A program made the position numbers and the translations under genes. The notes beneath the pieces are model-generated. The model was not told the DNA's origin. It searched no databases and was given only the letters and a program-made list of their open reading frames with translations. This document shows positions 34,101 to 44,104 of a stretch of 64,000 nt of DNA, one piece after another (the first letter of the stretch is position 1; every line of letters begins with the position of its first letter). The stretch is from Galbula dea (taxonomy: Eukaryota > Chordata > Aves > Piciformes > Galbulidae). The stretch is taken from contig VWZX01007017.1 of NCBI GenBank assembly GCA_013399015.1, forward strand, positions 142,768-206,767, read 5' to 3'.

Positions 34101-37100
34101 TGACAAGATCCCCCTGTGCCCTTGAGACTGATGGGGTGAGAACAGGAAGGCACAGGGAGGGCAGAAGATAGCAAAGTTGAAAAGAAGCTGCACATTGTAA
34201 GAGTGGAATGATGGAAACTTTGGCTAAGGTAGAGGTGTTGAATTAATAGCCAATGGCAAAATGTCAGTGACAGTTAGTAGCCAAGAATGAAGTGACATGA
34301 TGTTTGTTCTAACCAATTAATAACTCTAGGATGACCTAATGCTAATCCTAGAAGGTGTAAGAGCAGAACTAGTATCAATAACATTTGCTCTTGAAGGGCA
34401 GAAGCCAGAGAGTTGTGGTCAGTGGGATGGAGTCTAGGTGGAGGCCTGTGTCTAGTGGAGTCCCTCAGGGGTCAGTACTGGGACCAGTNNNNNNNNNNNN
34501 NNNNNNAGTAGGTCAAGAGAGGTTCTTCTCCCCCTTTCCTCTACCCTGGGGAGGCCACATCTGGAATATTGTGTCCAGTTCTGGCCCCTCAGTTGAAGAA
34601 GGATAGGGAACTGCTTGAAAGAGTCCAGCACAGAGCCACCAAGATGCTGAAGGGGCTGGAACATCTTCCTGAGGAGGAAAGGCTGAGGGAGCTGGGTCTC
34701 TTGAGCTTGGAGAAGAGGAGGCTAAGGGGTGACCTCATCTATGCTTTTAAATATGTGGAGGGTGTGTGTCAGGAGGATGGGGTCAGGCTCTTCTCAGTGG
34801 AGCCCAGTGACAGGACAAGGGGCAGTGGCTGTAAGCTGAAGCACAGGAGATTCTGTGTGAATACAGGAAGAAATGTTTTCCCAGTTGAGGTGCCAGAGCC
34901 CTGGCACAGACTGCCCAGAGAGGCTGGGGAGTCTCCTTCTCTGGAGAGATTCAAAGCCCCTCTGGACACACTTCTGTGTGACCTGGTCTAGGGAATCCTG
35001 CTGTGGCAGGGGGGTTGGACTAAATGATCTCCAGAGGTCCCTTCCAACTCCTAACATTCTGTGACTCTGTGATTCTATTGCAGCCCAAGATTGTGCCAAG
35101 TCCATCTCCTGATAAGGACAGGAGAGCAAGGAGGAGGACAGAGTGGAAGCCAGAGGTCTCCTCAGTGTTCCCAGGCACCACAGAGGCTCCACTTACTTCT
35201 TCATCACCATGTATCTGAGGGAGTTGCCCAGTGTGTGGTCTTCATCATGCAGAACAAAAGTGACACAGTTTCCATCTGTCCCATCTGCCTGGACCTGCCA
35301 CAAATGGGGAGAGAAGAAATGCTGTCAGGCTCTCTGGGCTGAGGATACCAGCTTCAGCAGAGGGACTGGCAGGGCTCTGGCTCTGGCTCAGCTCCTTCTG
35401 TGGCTCGTGGCTCAGCTGCTGCAGTGTGACCAAGGGAACCTTCACAGGGGAGGGAGAGCTGCAGAACTAGAGACCTCAGAGAAGCCTCTCCCTGCTTATC
35501 CAAGGGCCTGTGCACTCCTCCTCTTCATGGGCCCACTGGCCTCAATCTGTGGCACCTTGCAGGGAGGTAGATAGGAACATTTTTAGCACCAGTTACACTC
35601 AACAGCTTTTTTTGCCTCCCCTAAGCTCAAACAAGAGCTTCCTAACTCAGGAGGCACCTGCATATCAGGACAGGCTGCAGGGCTCCCAGTTTGCTTCCTG
35701 CATCCAGTCACTGGGTTCAAAGCATGCCCAGGTGCCAAAATCCCTTGTGTCCTCCCTGCCCCCACCAGCCAGGAGCAGCTCTGGCCACTGGGACAGGGAT
35801 GCTTTTGCAGTTTGGTCACACAGTGGGAGTGACACCTCAGCTCAGGTGTAGCTCTCCACACACAGGGGCAAAGAGATGCTTTTCCAGGCAGAGAGCAAAT
35901 ACTCCCGGCTCAGGGGTGACCTGCACCACCAGGGAGAAGCTGAGGCAACAAGCAGGAGCCAGACTATTGCTGAGATGACAAGAGGAGAAGTCTAGGGGCT
36001 GTAGCTTGACAGAACATGGACAACTCATATTAAGCCTTCCCAAAAGGCAGCTTCTACAACCAGGCAACTTCCAGAGCCCCCTGGTTTCTCCTGTACGGCT
36101 GTTCTGGTGCTCAGCTTCCTCTCTTTTCGCCTGACACACAGACAGAGGCAGGGGAGTCTTGTGCCGGCTGCCCCTGGCCTGGTGGAAGGGGAGCCCGCAG
36201 CCCTCTCAGTGCGACCAGCACTGCCATCTAGTGCCTGCTGCTGCCTGCAGCCCGGACTGGAGGGGGAAAGAGGGGCCACAGCTCCTGCCCCAGGGCTCAG
36301 CAGCCTGGAATGGGTGTAAGAGAGGAGACAGGCTCCTTGCCAGCAACTCCAGCCACAGGCAAAGCCACCCAGGGTTGGCTGTTACCAGCGCTGAGCCATT
36401 CCTCTGTAACAGCAAAACTAAAGCCTAACTAGCTTTAAAACAGGTTGTTCATGACCTCTGCCTGCTCCTGTTCCCTACAGGACAGCCTCAACACCTATAC
36501 TTCAAGAAACCCAGCTAAAAGGTGGATTCCTCTCTGCCCCTCCTGCTTCAGGAAACACCACTCACTTGCTTCAGCTTCCTTCTCCCTCTGCTGTTCACAG
36601 ACACTGTGACACTGCAGCTGCTCCACACCAGCTGAAACCAAATGGGTTTATGGGTTGGGGAAAAAAACCCCAAACCACCAGGCAGGGACGTGGGGGGTCC
36701 ATAAAAAAACCAGAAAATAATCAAAAGGGACTTTTGATGCTGGAAAGGTGCCCTGGGTGATGCTGGCAGTGAAGTGGGAGGCAGAAGCCGGAGAGGGGAT
36801 GCTAGGGAGAGCTCCTCAGTGATACCTGAGGAGGAATCAGACACCATCCCTGAGTCATTAAGGTTGGGAAAGACCTCGAAGATCATCAGGTCCAACAGTT
36901 AACCTAATACTGCCAAGTCACCACTAAATTCCCTGAAAGGAGGTTGAAGTTAGGTGGGGGTTAGTCTCTTCCAACAGCACAAGAGGAAACAGCCTCACGT
37001 TGCACCAGGGGAGGTTTAGACTGTATAGCAAGAGCAGTTTCTTCCCCCAAGGGGTTGCCCAGGCCTGGCCGAGGCTGCCCAGGGTAGTGGCGAAGTCACC

Positions 37101-37423
37101 ATCCCTGAAGGGGTTAAAAAGCCATGGAGACGTGGTGCTGAGGGCCATGGGTTAGTGGTGACCTGGCAGCGTTAGGCTAACAGCTGGGCTCGATAAAAGG
37201 TGTCTCCCAGCCGCACCGATTCCATGATCTACCCGGCCACCACCACTCTCTCCCCTGCTCCCGCCAAGCTGAAGGGACCCCACCGCTGAGCAAAGGCCGA
37301 GAGACCTCACTACGGCTTCCAACAGCTCCTCAACTCTCTCCGTACGAACACTACCCTACCCACCTCAACCAAACCCTCACTCACCATCTCCAGCACGGCC
37401 TTTTTCTCCCCTTCCTCCTCCAT
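31190..37423 (-). CDS. POLR1D: RNA polymerase I and III subunit RPAC2 (AC19), 5 exons, intact
   Basis: Shared subunit of RNA polymerases I and III; with POLR1C it forms the alpha-like assembly heterodimer in the nucleus. Exons in transcript order: 37385-37423, 35197-35294, 32088-32164, 31588-31670, 31190-31237; all junctions are GT-AG and in phase, giving 114 codons. Diagnostic segments are DEDHTLGNSLRYMVMKN in exon 2, a VEFCGY-THPSESKINFRIQTRG block in exons 2-3 and a PAVEPFRKGL-DLMAVCQHVL block in exon 4: the RpoA-like dimerisation fold. The chosen start gives MEEEGEKKAVLEM, matching the human internal segment MAEGERKTALEM; the frame stays open upstream into the CpG island, so a longer N-terminus is possible. 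Human RPAC2 is 133 aa; the shortfall is mostly N-terminal. With four introns this is not a retrocopy. CR1 copies crowd introns 1-3. Human POLR1D is not linked to VAMP7, so this may be a paralogue or a moved gene. Confidence 0.92.
31684..31946 (-). mobile_element. CR1 3' half in POLR1D intron 3
   Basis: Sense to POLR1D; its 3' end is 13 bp from the exon at 31588-31670. It stops at the GGCCTGGCCCTGGGCACC point where the copy at 32422 nearly resumes. Confidence 0.88.
32422..32692 (-). mobile_element. CR1 5' half in POLR1D intron 2
   Basis: Covers the part of the consensus just 5' of the copy at 31684-31946 and has no 3' end of its own. Confidence 0.85.
33245..33284 (-). mobile_element. Short CR1 3' tail
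   Basis: About 40 bp, ACCACAGAATGTAGGGGCTG followed by GAAGGGACC, directly in front of a plus-oriented CR1. Confidence 0.6.
33292..33878 (+). mobile_element. CR1 fragment in POLR1D intron 2
   Basis: Contains AAATCCAACAAGGGCAAGTG through the GTGGAGCCCTGGCCCAGGCT block; the last 80 bp or so of the 3' end are absent. Confidence 0.88.
34395..35080 (+). mobile_element. CR1 with RT segment and complete 3' end, broken by a gap
   Basis: RT segment with SGVPQGSVLGP, then the 18-N gap, then a continuous 3' part ending in CATTCTGTGACTCTGTGATT. Confidence 0.9.
34489..34506. other. Assembly gap (18 N) inside a CR1
   Basis: The gap separates the reverse transcriptase segment (VPQGSVLGP) from the downstream 3' segment of one CR1. 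By comparison with the copy at 56150-57168, the missing part should be close to 390 bp, so the gap length is not real. Lies in POLR1D intron 2. Confidence 0.9.
36852..36930 (-). mobile_element. CR1 3' end
   Basis: Minus-oriented 3' end (AAGGTTGGGAAAGACCTCGA) forming a head-to-head pair with the next copy, in POLR1D intron 1. Confidence 0.8.
36933..37230 (+). mobile_element. CR1 3' end next to the POLR1D first exon
   Basis: Plus-oriented, from GAAAGGAGGTTGAAGTTAGG to a diverged tail ATTCCATGATCT; 155 bp from the first exon. It carries more CpG than other copies. Confidence 0.85.
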
Positions 37424-37990
37424 GCCGGCTGCGCCACATCTCCCGGCGTGCACCGCGGCAGGGCCACACTTCCCGGCGTACACCGCGCGACAGGGTCGTC
37501 CCTTCTGGCATGTCCCACACCTCCCAGCGTCCCTCGCGGCCGGAAGTGCGACACGGCGGCCCGGTCCCGTTCCGGGCGGGGGGCGGTTACCGAGGACGGC
37601 TCCCTCCTGCCGCGGTGGCCGGTGAGCGGCAGCTGGGCCGCGGGTCAGGCTTTGTGGGGAGGGTGAGCCGCTCAGAGAGCTGCTTGTGGCGCACAACCGA
37701 ACGGCTGTGTGGCCGGTTCGCCTGGGAGCGGCAGGCCGCAGCGGGGCCGGGAGTGAGTGAGTAGGCCGGAGGAGGGTAGTGGGCAGTGGGCCCGCAAGGC
37801 TCGGCCCCGATGTGTTGCGGTGAGCCGCTGGGATGGGCTCCTGCTCGGGCCGGGCCGGTGCTGCCGGTGGTTAGAGGCCTCGGTCGGTGTCAGCGGGGAA
37901 GTGTGCGGTTGGGCTTCGGGAGCGGGGGGAGTGGGTTCCTGGAGTCCATGGAAAGAAAAGGTGGTAGCTGCTGGGCTGCGGTTAGCCCCC
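37385..37990. promoter_or_regulatory. CpG-island bidirectional promoter of POLR1D and VAMP7
   Basis: CpG-rich sequence, unlike the CpG-poor rest of the window, starts at the POLR1D first exon and runs into the VAMP7 first intron. CCGGAAGTG at 37540-37548 matches the ETS/GABPA site typical of housekeeping bidirectional promoters. No TATA box is seen. Two imperfect copies of a unit of about 30 bp that begin TCCCGGCGT occur at 37441 and 37471, with a degraded third near 37500. The POLR1D start codon (37423) and the probable VAMP7 first-exon donor (37621/37622) are only about 200 bp apart. Confidence 0.75.
37545..37621 (+). other. VAMP7: Probable non-coding first exon of VAMP7
   Basis: The first VAMP7 coding exon carries a splice acceptor 13 bp before its ATG, so a separate 5'UTR exon must exist. 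The CpG island contains a good donor, GCCG|GTGAGC, at 37621/37622 just downstream of the ETS site. The start position is approximate. Confidence 0.5.
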
Positions 37991-38213
37991 GAGCGTCGTG
38001 TTAGTGATGTGACTGCGAGGAAAGGGTTTGTGTGAGTTTTAAAGAGCAGATGGTAGTAAATAATTGCAGCTATGTGATGGAGGATGCTGTAAGCAAGCAG
38101 CCTTTAGGGTTACTTGTTCTACGTTTTATCTCTAGACAGCTCTTTGCTCAATACTTGTCCTATTCTGTTTCTTTGCCCCTCTGCTAAAACGTGTTGTGGC
38201 AGCAGGACTAGGG

Positions 38214-38754
38214 CAGGGATTGGCCCCCTGGCTGTGCACTGGGGAGGCCACACCTGGGGTCAGGTTTGGGCTCCTCACTCCAAGAAGGACACTGAGGTGC
38301 TGGAGTGTGTCCAGAGAAGGGCAAGGAAGGTGGGGAAGGGTCTAGAGCACAGGTTTTGTGAGGAGCAGCTGAGGGAACTGGGCTTGGTTAGTCCGGAGAA
38401 GAGGAGGCTCAGGGGAGACCTTCTGGCTCTCTGCAACTCCCTGAGAGGAGGCTGGAGCCAGGTGGGGGTTGGTCTCTTCTCCCAAGGAACAACTGACAGG
38501 ACAAGAGGAAACAGCCTCAAGTTATGCCAGGAAAGGTTTAGTTTAGACATATGGAACAGTTTATTCCTGGAAAGTATTGTCAAGGCCTGGCCCAGGCTGC
38601 CCAGGGCAGTGGTGGAGTCCCCATCCCTGCAGGGGTTTGAAAGCCCTGGAGCTGTGGTGCTGAGGGCCCTGGTTTAGTGGTGACCTGGCAGTGCAGGGTA
38701 ACGGTTGGGCTCCACAGTCCTTTCCAACCTAAAGGATTCTGTGGTTCTGTGTTG
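38214..38754 (+). mobile_element. CR1 in VAMP7 intron 1
   Basis: 540 bp, from the GGCTGTGCACTGGGGAGGCC segment to GGATTCTGTGGTTCTGTG. Confidence 0.9.
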
Positions 38755-41700
38755 CACTGCCCTCCAAGAAAGGTGAATGGACCTGGAAGAGAAGCTGCAT
38801 TCATCTTATCTAGTGATTTGTCTCCATGCTGCTGAAGCAAAGGTCAGTGAGTGAAGCTGTGCAGGTGGAGAGGAAGCTGAACTTGGGTTGCACTGGAGCA
38901 TGAATGTTGTGCCTCTCAGGGTTAAACTGCACAAGTATAAGCTACAAGGCTTAGCCTTGGTATTTCCTTTAAAGAGATAACTTTCAAGGAAGGGTGAAGG
39001 GATGTGTGGCTCCTCTCTGCTTAAGTCACTGTGCTTAGCTAATCCTCTTATTGCAGGCAGGCAGTTGGCAACTGGCAGGATTGCAACATCTGCACTTGTT
39101 TCATGTTTGAGGGCAGTTGTAAAGGGATGTCCCTTGCTTTCTGGAGAGGATCTCTGGCAATACCAGCACCACTTGTTGGCACTGAGGCTGTGACTCCTCT
39201 GGTCAAGAGGAAGGAGAGGAGTCCCCTTAGCTGGCAAGGACAGAGCTCCTGGGGGAGGATGGGTGCAGGTTTCTGGGGTCAGTTCTTGCCCCAGCTGCCA
39301 TTTGGGAGCTTATTCTAGATCTTCAGTGAAGTCAGAGCAATAAATGAGCTGCTTTGGGCTGCTCAGCAGCTCCTCCTTTTTAGGGAAACCAGAGTTGGTG
39401 TCACCTGAGGAGATCAGGTGTGGAGTGAGGGGGAAAAAGAGAGTGGAGTTTGCACCTTCTGGCTGAACTGGTCAAAGAGGAGTTGTGGGCCAGGGGATGA
39501 GCCTAAGCTTGCAGAGACTCACTGGTGCAGGTCTGGGCAGGTGAGTTACTTAAGCTACTTATTGATTTGTGGCCACAGGTGTTCCTCTTGCTGGGAAAAT
39601 GTTTGCTCCTGTGGCCTTGCCAGACAGGAGGGAGCTGCTCTCTCTCTAGCCAGGGTAAAGGAGGAGTAGTTGGCAGGGCAGTTAATGAGTGCTTTTCACA
39701 AGAGCAGGGCCAGCTGCCTGGCTGCTCTTGTCTCTGGAGGGGTAAGAATGTAGCTGGAGTTCTGCAAGGTTTAGTTTTGTTTCAGCTATGGATCTGTGGT
39801 GTTGCTTGGCTTCTCTTCTGCTTCAGCTTCTTCAGGTGGAAGCAGCAGCTCCTGCTGGAAGGCTCCAAGGAGTTCCATACTCCTTTATAGCTCAGCTTCT
39901 CCTGCCTGCCAGCTCCAAACAGTCTGAAATGATGCTGGCAACACCAGGCTAAAGCTTCTGGGCTCTTCAGATCTGCCAGGGGGGACATGTGATTACTAAC
40001 TTACTCCTAGAGTTAGGTGAATCTTGACTTGGAGAGCTAGAGTCCTGTGATCCTCAGACTTAGAGGCCTGGGGCACGGTGCTTTGAAGAGCTGAGAGCAT
40101 CTCCTGAAGGCCTGAGGCAGGAAGATATCACTGGAACCTGTGCCTGCTTCTGCTCTAGCACAACCAACATGTGGTTAGTGCAGCAATTTAAGACTGACTT
40201 AAAAGAAAGACCAAAGAAAACCCCAGCCAAACTGCTCAGCTGGTCACTGGAAACCTTCTGTGGTAGGGTGCTGAGTGCTGGAGCACCCCAAAAGCTGTGT
40301 GGATCTGCAGGGTGACCAGGCTCTGAGCTCCTCCAGCTGGAGCTTCCTGCTAGGACATGTGGGTGTCCTGCAGTGAGGCACCTCTGAAACCCCCTCAGAT
40401 GTCATCTGCCAGGCTGGGGGAGAGAGGCTGCACAATGACTTGGCTTTCTGCTTGCCATGTGATGTTCTTGATAGTTCCAGTGTTCCAGGAGATCAAAAGG
40501 AAGCTTGCAAGGCATCCTATGAGCTCCTTGAAGGCATTTGCTCTAAGCCTGGGCTTGGTGTGGCTCTGGATTGCTGCTGTGTGAGAGGAACTGTGCAGGA
40601 ATGGGGAGCAAGAGCAGCCCTAAAGCTGGAGTACTGGGAGAGTCATAACCTCAAGCAAAGCTGGGCTTGGTGGCCACCTGCCTTGCTGTTGAGGGTGTTC
40701 CTTGGTTGGTACAGTGTTTCTCCTGGGGGTGGGGAGAAGCCCTGAGTTTCTAGGAAGTAAGTGATTGTCAGTGTTAGGAATGGCTGTGCTGAGTCTGGAG
40801 GTGGCCCTGGCTCCCTGGTGCCTGCTGGGATACCTGGGGAGGAGTGAAGGGAGAGAGGGAACTCATGCTAAGCTCTTAGGCTGCAGGGAGCAGCTGCTTG
40901 GGTGAGATTTGTTTGCTAGTTATTCTCCTGCTCCAGAAATCTGTCAGTCACTTTCTGAGCTCAGGTGAACTCTTCTCCTGATAGCAGTGAGCTTCAGAGG
41001 ATGTGTTGCCTGAAGAACTTCCTTCTGCTGGAGCCTTCTCTTTATTTGTGTGTTCCAGGGAGTGAGCAACCACAGGTTTCTCCTCTGCTTTAGATTGTTC
41101 TTTGGATATTGGCCCTGAGGAGTTTCCTGAGAAAGTGTGTGAGGGAAGAGCTGTTGCCCTTGGCTTTCCTAGAGCCTCTAACTTCCATTTTCCTCTTCAG
41201 GAGGACACAGACATCACTTAGTGGAGTGTAATAAGCACCTCTTATCCTTAGGATCATCTCAGATACAAAAGAATTGGGGTGTTTTGGTTTTCTCTGCAGT
41301 GCTGACAGGAGTTTGAGGGCAGCTGTGAGCCTGCAAGCCAACAGAGCTGGGAGTGCAGGAGGAGAAAAGCCCAAACCTGGCTGTTTGTCATCTCTTTGTA
41401 TTGACTTTCTAAATGAACTGGAGCTTGTTTGCCACTGGGGAGTGGGACAAGGCAGGGGAGCAGCTGTTGGCTGAGCCCAGTTCCTTCCTCAGCAGTGAAA
41501 GGAGGTGCTCTGCTGGCCTGGCTGCTCTTCACCTTCTCTTCTCCCTGGCTGTAAATGCTGTTGTTTAAACCCCTAAGCCATGGCCAGGTGTTAGGCTGGC
41601 ATCTAGGTGGGGAGCAAGGGGTGGGTGGGAGAGAAGTGGGGTGTGAGGACAAGGGGAGGTGTTACCTCAGAGCAGAACAAGATGCTTTTGTGCTCTGAAG

Positions 41701-43106
41701 CTAGATCTTGCTGTCAGCCAGGGTGAAGAGGCAGGGAGCTGTGCAGAGCAGCCCAAGGGGCTTCCCACCTGCCCTTGGTGGACCTGAAGGGGCACATGTA
41801 TGGCTTGGAGGAGGCAGCTTTAGGCCAGGAGGAAGTGAAAGCAGCAAATCTCTTTGGGGAGCTGCTGCTGAGTGCTCTGGTGCCTCCTCCTCCTCCTCCC
41901 TTCAGCTGTTGATGCCTTTGTGTGCTGTTAATGGTCAGGAAGAGCTCCTCTGGGAGTTTGCATCTGCCTGCTGGGAGGCTTTGCCTGGTGTGCTCTGCCT
42001 TCCCATTTCCTGGCTCTGTGAAGCCCCTCAGGTTTCCTAGAGTGCACTTGGCTGGGTGCTCTGCTCCAGAGAGAGCTCCTTTGGGGCCTCTTACTGTTCC
42101 TGTTCTTGCAGCACCTCATCAGACTCAGCCTTTGCTCTGTTCCTTGGGCAGTGCTGGCTCTCAGCACCCAGTGCTCCCAGCTGGTTGTCCCTTAGCCATG
42201 GAGCCTGTTCTCTGAGTAAATCCAGGAGCTGAGTGTTTGTCCCACCCAGTGCTGAGCTCTGTGGGAGCTTTGGGAGATATCCTGCCCCTGACTGACAAGG
42301 TGAGGCCTAGGGCTGGGCAGCAGTGATAGCACCTCAGCCTCACAGCCTGCTAAGAGCTCTGCATTCCTCCCCCACCTCTCCTGCTCTTGCAGTGGCCACT
42401 GGACACCCCATGAAAGCATAAGCTCTTCAGGGCAGATCTGCCTGCACACTGCTTGCTAGGACCAACCCTTGGCAGAGAAAAGGTGGAGAGGTCACCTCAG
42501 TAGGTGCCAGAGGGGGTGGGTGTAGCCTGTCTTCAGCTTTTCTGCCTGTGGTCTTTGGTTCCTGGAGCTAAAGCACGACTTCTCTGCTGTCCTACCAACT
42601 AGGAGCTCTCCAAGCTACTTGGTTGCCTTCACCTGGGTGTGTGATCTTTCCAGGCAGAGCACAGAGGCCTCCAGGCACCAAACAGGGCAGGCAAGAGGGG
42701 GGCAGTCCAGGGCTAAGTGAAAAACAAGATTTTGGGGGTTTGCAGGGTCAAAAGTCTTCCTAAGTCTTTCCTAAGCAGAAAAGAGGCTTATGGATGGGCA
42801 GGATCAACTGAGCAGCTGTCCCAGCTGTGGTCTGACATGTGGTTTCATGTGTTAAATCTTAGGTCTGGCAGTAGATTAATGTGATGATACTTGAGCTGAT
42901 TAAGTGTGTCTCTGGATGGCAGCAGGATCACTTGTCCAGCACTGGGGACTCCACAGCAGTCTGCTCCTCAGACACTGCCTTTGACCTGCCCAGTATGATA
43001 TGTGTGGAGGAGTGTTGGCCTGCAGGCATGGTGTGCTGCTGAGGATGATCAGATTGGAAGTGTGCTGCTTGGCTTTGAGAAGGGCAGATTATCTGCTTTT
43101 ACAGGT
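38755..43106 (+). other. VAMP7: VAMP7 intron 1, repeat-poor interior
   Basis: 4.3 kb without CR1 and without a recognisable exon; unusually clean compared with the rest of the window. Confidence 0.5.
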
Positions 43107-43581
43107 GTCCAGTCCAGTTCTGGGCTCCCCAGCTGAAGAGAGACAAGGAACTGCTGGACAGAGTCCAGCAGAGGCTAGGAAGGTGCTGAGGGCACTGGAG
43201 CATCTCTGTGAGGAGGAAAGGCTGAGAGCCCTGGGGCTGCTTAGCCTGGAGAAGAGCAGCCCCAGAGGGGAGCTGCTCAAGGCTGGGGGCAAGAGGCTGG
43301 GGCCAGACTCTGCTCAGTGGTGGCCAGGGCCAGGCCAAGGGGCACTGGGCACAAACTGGAACCCAGGAGGTTCCAGCTGAGCAGAAGGAGAACCTGTTTG
43401 GTGTGAGGGTGTTGGAGCCCTGGCCCAGGCTGCCCAGAGAGGCTGTGGAGTCTCCTTGTGTGGAGAGATTCCAGCTTCAGCTGGAGGTGATGGTGGTCAC
43501 CCTGCTGTGGGTGACCCTGCTGGAGCAGGGGGTTGGACTGGCTGATCCCCAGAGGTCCCTTCCACCCCCTGCTGTGGTGGG
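43107..43581 (+). mobile_element. CR1 in VAMP7 intron 1
   Basis: Sense copy of the GGGGTTGGACTGG subfamily, ending about 510 bp before the first coding exon. Confidence 0.9.
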
Positions 43582-44104
43582 ACTGAAGTTGTGGCACTTA
43601 GCTAGTGTCTCTAGCCCATGAGAAGCAGACATGTGTGGTGTGGCTGCAGGCAAGTGGCAGTTTTTCTGCTCCAGTTTGGTAGCAATCAAATCCAAAGCCT
43701 CAGCTCTGCAGTCATGTGCTAGAGCTGCTGGGCTTGGTCTGTAGGAGCTGCTGTTAGCAGACCTGGGAGGCAGTCACTTCCTTTTTGGTCACAGGCACAT
43801 CCTTTCACTAACAAGCAATTAAAAACCCTTAGGGGTCAGCTGAAGAGCAAGATAGCTAGAAATCTGAGTGGAAGCAATGGGGAAGGTTCCTTGTGGGGCC
43901 TCTGGCTGCAGCTGCAAGAAGGAAAACTTCTTGTGGCTGTTGTTGTAACCTTGGTGTTATCCTGGAGAGAACCTGCCAGGGGAAATGAGAGCAGCTTTCT
44001 GATGGTGACTAGGGCAGCCCTCCTGTCACACTGAGGGCTGAGGGGATGCACTAAGGAGCAGGGGGCTGACTGTTGGTGTTGTCCCTTGCAGGCAGTGTGA
44101 AGTC

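Noticed and set aside
31190..37423. POLR1D as a processed pseudogene
   Set aside because: Four GT-AG introns, in-phase exons, a CpG promoter and a poly(A) signal are present, with no stop or frameshift.
37310..37696. 128-codon minus-strand frame starting far upstream of the POLR1D ATG
   Set aside because: It runs through the CpG island and into intron 1; the first part would have to be 5'UTR. Only the last 13 codons before the donor match POLR1D, so I kept the ATG at 37423.
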